From: Teleogryllus oceanicus
Taxonomy: Eukaryota > Arthropoda > Insecta > Orthoptera > Gryllidae
Direction of reading: 5' to 3'
DNA: 64,000 nucleotides
Assembly: GCA_964035755.1 (NCBI GenBank)
Contig: CAXIVR010000003.1
Span: 134,266,497-134,330,496 of the forward strand
The notes below the pieces were generated by a model, which saw nothing but the letters and a program-made list of their open reading frames with translations, was not told the DNA's origin and did no database searches. The position numbers and the translations under genes are program-made. How positions within the stretch are numbered: position 1 is the first letter of the stretch; the number at the start of each line of letters is the position of its first letter. Below are positions 58,031 to 64,000 of the stretch, piece after piece.

Positions 58031-58320
58031 GAACGTCTTTTTCATTAATTCCTTTGGTGGGACTTAAATATATGTTCAAAGTTTATAAAGCTTACCTTTT
58101 GATAAACAACTTTAAATTTAACAGAATTTATTCCTCCTATGCATCGTTTTTGTATTCAGCAGGGCCATTTTGCCATTAATCACAGGATTCCTTTTTAACA
58201 AGTTCTTCCTCAGATCTTCCCCTTCAAACATAGTTGTTGATTTTTCTTTCTTCATGTGAGTTCCTAATTTTCACTGAAATCAGTAACGTCAACGTTAGTC
58301 GTCTGAGCGACTCAGTCTTC
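58031..58320. repeat. Dispersed repeat family D, copy 2
   Basis: Same orientation and block order as copy 1, from CTTTTTCATTAATTCCTTTG to TTAGTCGTCTGAGCGACTCA. The end contains AGTCG...CGACT arms, a small terminal hairpin. Confidence 0.75.
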
Positions 58321-58419
58321 CGCGTGCGTATTCTCCATGGGAGAGATTGTACAATTTCTGTAATGTGACAGGAAGTGCGTGAATAAGGAAGTGATATCTG
58401 CGCAGGCAAACTGACTGAA

Positions 58420-58925
58420 CGTGGAATCGAAAAGGGAGGCGGTAGACGCGCGCGCCGGGCCGCGCCGGGGCCGGGTGGGCGGGCCCGAGCGGAGGGAAGT
58501 TGGTGAAGAGGTCGCCGTTTGCACGTTGCTTTGTTTACCGAGCTCCAACAGCGGAACTCCATCAAGAAAATGGGTTAATTTTCCGAGCGGCTGCGTCTTC
58601 GCGGAGGCTGAGGGATGGGAGGGGAGGGAAAGGAAGACGGCGCAGGTGCAGAGGGCGCTCGGGAGAGATCCTGATTTGTGCCCCGTGCGGGCGCACGCCG
58701 TCCGAGATTGCCTTCATAATTTCTTCTTGGGGGACCCACAGCGAAGGGGGCATTTCGTATCCCTGACGCCTACCAAAGTCTCTCGACGTCGTTGGGAAGG
58801 GAATCTGCATCGTCCGCTCGTGGAGATGGTAAATGAGGGATCCGGTGCAGGGCGCCGCCCGGGGTTGAAAGTTGTGCTCTGGTTTACGCGTTCGATAGAT
58901 AGGAAGAAACCACGGAACTGCTATG
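58420..58925. other. G+C-rich island
   Basis: CpG-rich core at 58440-58500 (GCGCCGGGCCGCGCCGGGGCC). A 171-codon plus frame is open across it with no recognisable domain. Confidence 0.4.
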
Positions 58926-59010
58926 TCCGTCTCTGAACTTCTTATGCAGGCAGGAGCATGGGAATGGAATTGGAAATGGCATGGTGGGATGTTAGTGACG
59001 AATTTAATTA

Positions 59011-59189
59011 CAGTAAAACCTCGTTAGTGCAAACTCGTTTGACACGAAATTCGTCATGAAAATATCAAAATTTGTGGCCCGCCAAACGCAGTAATGAGGA
59101 AATAGGTAACAATCGGATAACATGAATTTTTGAAACAAGAACACCGATTATTTCAGTACCTTGGAGTTTGTGTTAACGAGTGTTTACTG
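59011..59189. mobile_element. Pogo/Tigger-like MITE with TA target-site duplication
   Basis: The left end CAGTAAAACCTCGTTAGTGC... and the reverse complement of the right end CAGTAAACACTCGTTAACAC... agree at 21 of the first 26 positions. TA flanks both ends (59009-59010 and 59190-59191). CAGTxAAACCTCG termini with TA duplication are typical of the pogo/Tigger group of the Tc1/mariner superfamily. At 179 bp it has no coding capacity, so it would depend on a transposase supplied elsewhere. Confidence 0.85.
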
Positions 59190-59199
59190 TATTTTGTTA

Positions 59200-59585
59200 G
59201 CGGTACCACAAAATAATCCTTCATGTTAAAACGTAGCGAGCAGAGGTGGTACCATAACAGTGGCAAGGGTTATACCATTTTTCCAATCACCTCTGCTACA
59301 GATTTGCTCCAGGATTGCTCAGGCAGAGGGCATGTCGTGCGGATGGCGTTTCAATCAATTTTAACTAAAAATTCGGTGTACTACAGTCTTATAAATTTCC
59401 TGAAAGTGGTCTTTAAAAAGGGGCAAATTAATAAACTTGTTGGGAAGGGACTGGTTGGGGAGAGGGGTCGTTTGGTAACAGAAGTACAATTTACTTGCAG
59501 TAGCTTAGGATTCAGTGTCCGTTCCATTAAAAATGATTGTTGAGAGTGGTGGGCTTTTGGAGAGGTTTCACTCTTGTTTTCACTG
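59200..59585. other. Non-coding sequence
   Basis: A 106-codon plus frame (59223-59543) is open, with no recognisable motif and no GC3 bias. Not called. Confidence 0.35.
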
Positions 59586-59589
59586 TTTT

Positions 59590-59790
59590 TTACGTTAAAT
59601 AAATGAAGCGTATTCCGATGACGCAGGTATTAAGCTCGTGTCAGAAATTTGCCACCATCGTGATTCGAACCTGTGATCTACACAATTGTGCGAAGTTTCT
59701 GTTGTGGATTCGCAACCGCATGTGGAAACGCGTCCGTGATTTGTTTGTAGTGCGCACGGCTGATTTGCAGGCGAGGTGACGAGCATGGTG
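59590..59790 (-). repeat. tRNA-derived SINE-like fragment related to family B head
   Basis: On the minus strand, GATCACAGGTTCGAATCACG (intact B box) is followed by ATGGTGGCAAATTTCTGACA and CGAGC. Family B has GGTTCGAGTCCCGACGGTGGCAGGATTTTCGACACTAGC at the equivalent place, so the head-body junction looks homologous. The rest of the family B body is not visible. It could be a related subfamily. Confidence 0.5.
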
Positions 59791-59899
59791 TTCTGCAGTG
59801 GTAGAGCGCGGTGCTTCGATAGGGTCGTACCTCCCCGTTATACTTCTCGGGAATCTTCATCTCATCCCGTAGAGCGCAGCCTCTGTCGAAAGGCGTCTG

Positions 59900-60530
59900 T
59901 TTTGTAGCACCCAGGAGATTACTCACGCTATCTTTTCAGTGGTCTCTGTGGAGTAATTCAAACCTCCGTTCAGCCTTTTATTACTTTATTGTTCATTGGT
60001 GCCTGGGGGATTATATCCTTATTACTTACAATTAACACGCCTCATACAAATGAAATACGTTTTTATCAACCAATATATTTGCTAATGTGTATTAAGTGAT
60101 GACTGTATCGTCACATTCTCAAAATCATTTTTCGATTTTGGGAATGTTCCTTGTCACTGAAGAGCAAATTTTGAGAACACGAGTTTTCATGTGAACCATT
60201 TTTTAGTTTGAAAAATTGCCTAATATTTTGTTACATTTCTTTAATAGTGAACTCTACATTATTAGAAATAAAAAAGTTGAATTATCAAGAAGCACGTCTT
60301 CGTAGTTAATGTAAATTAATTGTTTGGAAGAAAAATTGTTTGCCCTTTTTTGGGTAACGGTTATTATTCATTCTATGTTCTATTATTAATTCGGATTATT
60401 CTATTAACTTCGTTTTTAGAGATATGTCATGATTTGTGAATAGTATGATGAACATTATTTAAACAATTTTGTTTTCGAAAATAAGCTTTCTTAGTTCCGA
60501 GACTATCAACAGACTTGAAATACAAATGTA
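59900..60530. other. AT-rich non-coding sequence
   Basis: Nothing recognised. Confidence 0.4.
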
Positions 60531-60879
60531 GGTATGCGGAACTAAATGTCAACCGTTTAAATATCTTGGTGTTTGAAACTTGCCAAGGGGTCTGAGGAAG
60601 GCGATGATGCACTTAACCTTTCGTTTGAGTCGTTTTCTATCCCGCCGAGAAGCCTTCTTTAATCCCGACGATGGCGAAACGGACCCTAAAACTTTTTCCA
60701 TTTCCTGCCAGAGCGTTGTTTGTCCAGTGCCTCTTCTCCACAAATATTAAAGAACATCGTCTTTCAAGTTTCGGTAGACAATTTCTTTTTTTGCTTCGGA
60801 AATTGGAGAAGAAGAAAACCGCGTTGAACGTTCCTTGTTTGTTGATGCCGATCTGGGTTTCGTAGTGCCGCTGTTTCTA

Positions 60880-61055
60880 ATACGCTGCGTCCGGCAGATT
60901 TCCTGGCCTTCGCTCGCCATCTGGGTGAAAAGGTCCGAGTTGGAACAATCCCAGGGAAGCTGAGTGAGATCGGCCGATGCCGCGATGAATGCAGAGAAGC
61001 CGCTTAATTAGGTCTCGGCCAGTGACTGCAGCGGACCCGCCATTAAAATGAAAGG
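60880..61055. other. Small G+C-rich patch
   Basis: Moderately G+C-rich, with CCGCTTAATTAGGTC (60994-61008). No gene. Confidence 0.35.
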
Positions 61056-61059
61056 GAAT

Positions 61060-61465
61060 GCTAAGACGCAATTCCTACCGTTGGGTAGCAGTCTAAATTA
61101 CCTCGACAGTTTATCTTCTTTGGAATTAAAAGTGTACCATTAGCCGAGGGATTTACTCCTGCAGGACGTTTCACAGTGAGGATAGAGTAAGTACTACATA
61201 CCACGTGAACAAATGATTGAAAAAACTTTCTTTGAGTGGTAGTCAAAGGGGCTCTCTTTAATTGTGCCTTCCCTGACATGATTGTTCTCTCTTTGTTTTC
61301 CATCTCCCTTGTGAAGGGGATTTAATAAAGGAATGTAATGTCAAATTCTAGGAGCTGGAATGCACTCCAGAAAGAGTCGTGGTCAAAGCCTGTACTCTGA
61401 GTGCGAACTCTTCTTCGTACCTCTTTTCCATAGTGTTTTTGTTGTTTTTAAGAAAAGGCAGGGCA
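61060..61465. other. Non-coding sequence
   Basis: Nothing recognised. Confidence 0.4.
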
Positions 61466-61469
61466 GATG

Positions 61470-61850
61470 TCGGCCGCGTTGCCAGTGTTTGTTTCCGGAG
61501 GGCGAAACTCGCCCTTTGTTCTGCGCCTCCCAGGGGGCGCCGCGCGCGGGCGGCTCGTACACTCGCGTACAAATGGGCCGTCGCCGGATAGGTCAATACG
61601 CCCCGGCCCGCCCCGCGCGGCCCGGCCCGGCTCGGCGGCCGCCGCTGTTTCTCGCCTGCTTTATTTCCCGGCCTGCCCTCCCGGGAGCGCCCCGACGCGA
61701 CGGCCCCTGTCCTCCACCTCCCTCCTGCGCCCGCCTTCGCGTGCTCCCGCTCTCCGCGCCGCCTGTCAGCGCTGCTCCTCTCGGAATTATGGCCGTGTGC
61801 CCGCCTCCCCCACACCACCCTGCATCCTGTTCCGTCAGGTAGGCTTTTGC
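61470..61850. other. G+C-rich island
   Basis: CpG-dense, with CCCGGCCCGCCCCGCGCGGCC-type words at 61601-61640. All plus frames and one minus frame are open, with no recognisable protein. Confidence 0.45.
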
Positions 61851-62101
61851 CCGACGAAATCTGCTTCGCCGGTGTCTGTTGTTTGTGTTGGTCTGGGAAA
61901 AGTAAATGTTTGTAGTTTAGTACTCTGCCCAAACGTAATGTGAAGTTTGAATTGCATATTAATGGCATAAATTAGTACCCCTTTTGCCGTTAATGTATTC
62001 TCAACAATACAAGTGAGATTCCATCATGCCACCAAACACTAACCCATTACTCTCTCTTACGTAATATTTTCCTCGTGGCTAGTGAAACGCAGTTCATGTC
62101 T

Positions 62102-62472
62102 CTGGGTGGTAATTTTCTGGAAAACTTGGCAAAATGGGAAAAATAATATTTCATTGCAGCGAAAACATCAGGAAAAAAGTGAGGAAATTTGTAGAAAAAT
62201 CATTAGAAGTCAGGGAAAATTTTGAGAAGGATATAAAACTATATGTTATTCTTTAAAACACTAGTTCAGCGTTATTTTTTGTCAATTTTCTTGGGAGAAA
62301 AATATTGATCAATCATATTTTGGCACGTCTAAATCAGAGAGCTGACCGATTAGTATCAGGGTAGCTACAAGCAGTGTAAATATTACAAATTTAATCAGAA
62401 AGAACAATAAAATGCACTGGGATTCTGGGAAAAAGTCCGAGAAATTGTTGTGGGAACCGAATGGCCACCCTG
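62102..62472. mobile_element. Degenerate non-autonomous DNA-transposon-like element with CAGGGTGGCCA terminus
   Basis: The right end read on the minus strand is CAGGGTGGCCATTCGGTTCC. The left end on the plus strand is CTGGGTGGTAATTTTCTGG, an imperfect inverted partner. The interior is full of GGGAAAAA/GGAAAATTTT words typical of the many arthropod repeats that begin with this terminus. No target-site duplication could be fixed with confidence and no coding sequence is present. Confidence 0.45.
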
Positions 62473-62499
62473 AGTCCATCATGTCCTGGATGTGCATCG

Positions 62500-63080
62500 T
62501 GTCTCGCCTCTCGCGGCGGCGCGGGGCGCGCGACTGCGTCCTCGAACCTACCGCAGCGCCGCCCTCCGCCCCCGCCGTCTGCTGCGGCCGCCTGCCCTTC
62601 CTTCTTCGCCGCTCGCGCGTCCTGAATTCGTAATTAGGCAGCGGCGACGGCGACGCAAGAGAGGGAGCCGCGGGTTTTTCGGCGCCTAGAGCGGCGGCGC
62701 GCACCACACCGCCCCACGCCGCGCTAGGGGTTAAATGAGACCAAATAACGTTTCACACCGCCTTGCAAATAGAAAGGCGTGGGCGAGCGCGCGACCGGGG
62801 CATTTATATAAAACCGGCTGTAAATTCCCTGACGGGCGGCGCGGCGCCAGGGGGAGGGGAGCGTGGAGAGGCGGCTGCGCGAAGGGCGGGGGAAAGGGCG
62901 CTGAGGAGCCGTTGAAACGTTTGGGCGCGCTTTAATTACGCGATGCTAATGGAGGAGCCTCCGCGAAAACAAGAGCAGGGGCGGGGCGGAAGGCAATGGA
63001 GGCGAGGCGGAGGGAGGAGCCGCGGGGTTCGATCGCGGCGGAGAAAGGCATCGCGGATGCGAGGGGGCTACGGAACAACG
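62500..63080. promoter_or_regulatory. Large G+C-rich island with TATA-like and TAAT motifs; possible regulatory element
   Basis: CpG-dense blocks (62500-62720 and 62835-63060) surround a segment at 62725-62830. That segment holds GGTTAAATGAGACC, CAAATAACG, CCTTGCAAATAG and GGGCATTTATATAAAACCGG (a strong TATA-box match, 62798-62817). GCGCTTTAATTACGCGATGC and GCTAATGG follow at about 62925-62952. The TATA-like site in a CpG island could be a promoter on either strand. No exon is recognised next to it. Confidence 0.3.
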
Positions 63081-63084
63081 CAGT

Positions 63085-63350
63085 GATGTTGCAGCCAGTA
63101 CAAAACACTACAGAAGTCACGATCGTAGGAATTCAAGAGAAAGGTAACGAGCGCTCTTCATGGGAATGGGCGTTGGGATTCTAGTCGTTGGTAGGCGACA
63201 GAAATTCTAACCATGAAGATTTTCAACAATTAAGGAATTTGAAAACGTAACAATTTCCGAAGGCGTTATGGATACAATAGTTGTAGGCACAGTAATGAAC
63301 ATTTAATTTGGCGACCGATTAATCTTCTTATATAACGATGTATGAAACAG
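63085..63350. other. Non-coding sequence
   Basis: AT-rich spacer. Nothing recognised. Confidence 0.4.
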
Positions 63351-63352
63351 TA

Positions 63353-63353
<1 letters not shown>

Positions 63354-63429
<76 letters not shown>

Positions 63430-63440
63430 CATACACACAC
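63354..63440. repeat. (TA)n microsatellite with CATATA/CA tail
   Basis: About 60 bp of pure TA is followed by three CATATA-type units and a short (CA)n. It is the third long TA array in the window. Confidence 0.95.
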
Positions 63441-63444
63441 GCGG

Positions 63445-64000
63445 CAGTCGTTTCAGATGTTCGCGTGAAGAAAGGTCTAGAGGTGCAGTGGGCGGAGTCT
63501 TTTTATTATATGAATGTGCATATTAAGGATTTATAAAGCGGCTGATGAAATGAGGGCAAACGGTGATAGACATGGTCTCCAGAAGAGATTTCAGAAGAAG
63601 AAAAAAAACGCGTGACAAATCACGAGCTAAAGGGAAGCGTAGCAACACATTTAATGTGACTACATCTACCATACGCGGTATTGAGGTGAGAAAAGAAACC
63701 ATTTTCCTAATTCGCTTATTGATGTGACCTATCTCTTTAGTATTCCATGTCCTCTAAAATTTCATTACAAGTTAATATTTCAATAAATGTTTAAAGGATT
63801 CTTTTTAAACGTAATATTTACCAATTACCAGACAGTGTTTAGCAAGTTTTGTCTCTTGTTCAATAAGCCATGTGCAGTCTTTTCCTTCAAGGACTGAATC
63901 CGTTGTGCATTCATTGATCTTCTAGTTTGCGGTCGTCCAACAAAGCAATTTCCTTTAGGGTGATATTTTGTAGCTTCTTTTGGTGTACTAGAATTATCCA
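63445..64000. other. AT-rich non-coding sequence
   Basis: Nothing recognised before the window edge. Confidence 0.4.

Noticed and set aside
1..64000. Prokaryotic features (operons, ribosome binding sites, CRISPR arrays, insertion sequences)
   Set aside because: Composition, lack of long coding sequence, SINEs, mariner/pogo remnants and microsatellites all indicate an animal nuclear genome. No direct-repeat/spacer array is present.

Overview
This window looks like non-coding nuclear DNA from an animal, most plausibly an arthropod. The grounds are introns/intergenic-style AT-rich sequence, a decayed DD34D mariner transposase, a pogo-like MITE, long tRNA-derived SINEs and long (TA)n arrays. The species cannot be named from what is visible. 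No bacterial-type gene, operon, rRNA, CRISPR array or complete tRNA is seen. I found no intact protein-coding gene: long open frames fall in G+C-rich patches, on both strands at once, with simple or low-complexity translations and no recognisable domains.

Layout. The sequence is a mosaic. An AT-rich background is interrupted roughly every kilobase by sharply bounded G+C-rich islands of about 150-900 bp (about 50 of them; the largest are at 9270-9960, 11030-11960, 12640-13520, 25480-26140, 27940-28470, 35620-36300, 39690-40370, 42470-42935 and 62500-63080). Many islands mix GC-box-like runs with compact AT-containing motifs (TAATTA, TTTATG, TTTGCAAAT). This is the look of a regulatory landscape around a distant gene, but that reading is inference.

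The best supported features are repeats. (1) A tRNA-derived SINE family of about 500-550 bp (family B here) has seven copies: 18.9, 21.2, 40.95, 45.25, 45.65, 47.3 and 49.35 kb. Four sit within 4.5 kb, and two of those are head-to-tail. (2) A mariner transposase pseudogene lies at 43.41-43.73 kb, with the DD34D spacing preserved around an in-frame stop. (3) A 179-bp pogo/Tigger-like MITE with TA flanks lies at 59.01 kb. (4) A 140-bp foldback at 12.19 kb carries a hammerhead-like core. (5) Three further dispersed families are visible only by comparing positions inside the window: A at 2.4, 37.07 and 42.95 kb; C at 5.64, 33.3 and 35.2 kb; D at 24.03 and 58.03 kb. (6) A 216-bp tandem duplication at 20255-20686 appears identical between copies. 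(7) There is a 60-bp tandem duplication at 2281, a 10-bp GC minisatellite at 46691, and several microsatellites.

One possible promoter (about 19.70 kb) and one possible GC3-rich coding scrap (about 55.48 kb, minus strand) are flagged at low confidence. There is no gene set whose joint function can be described.
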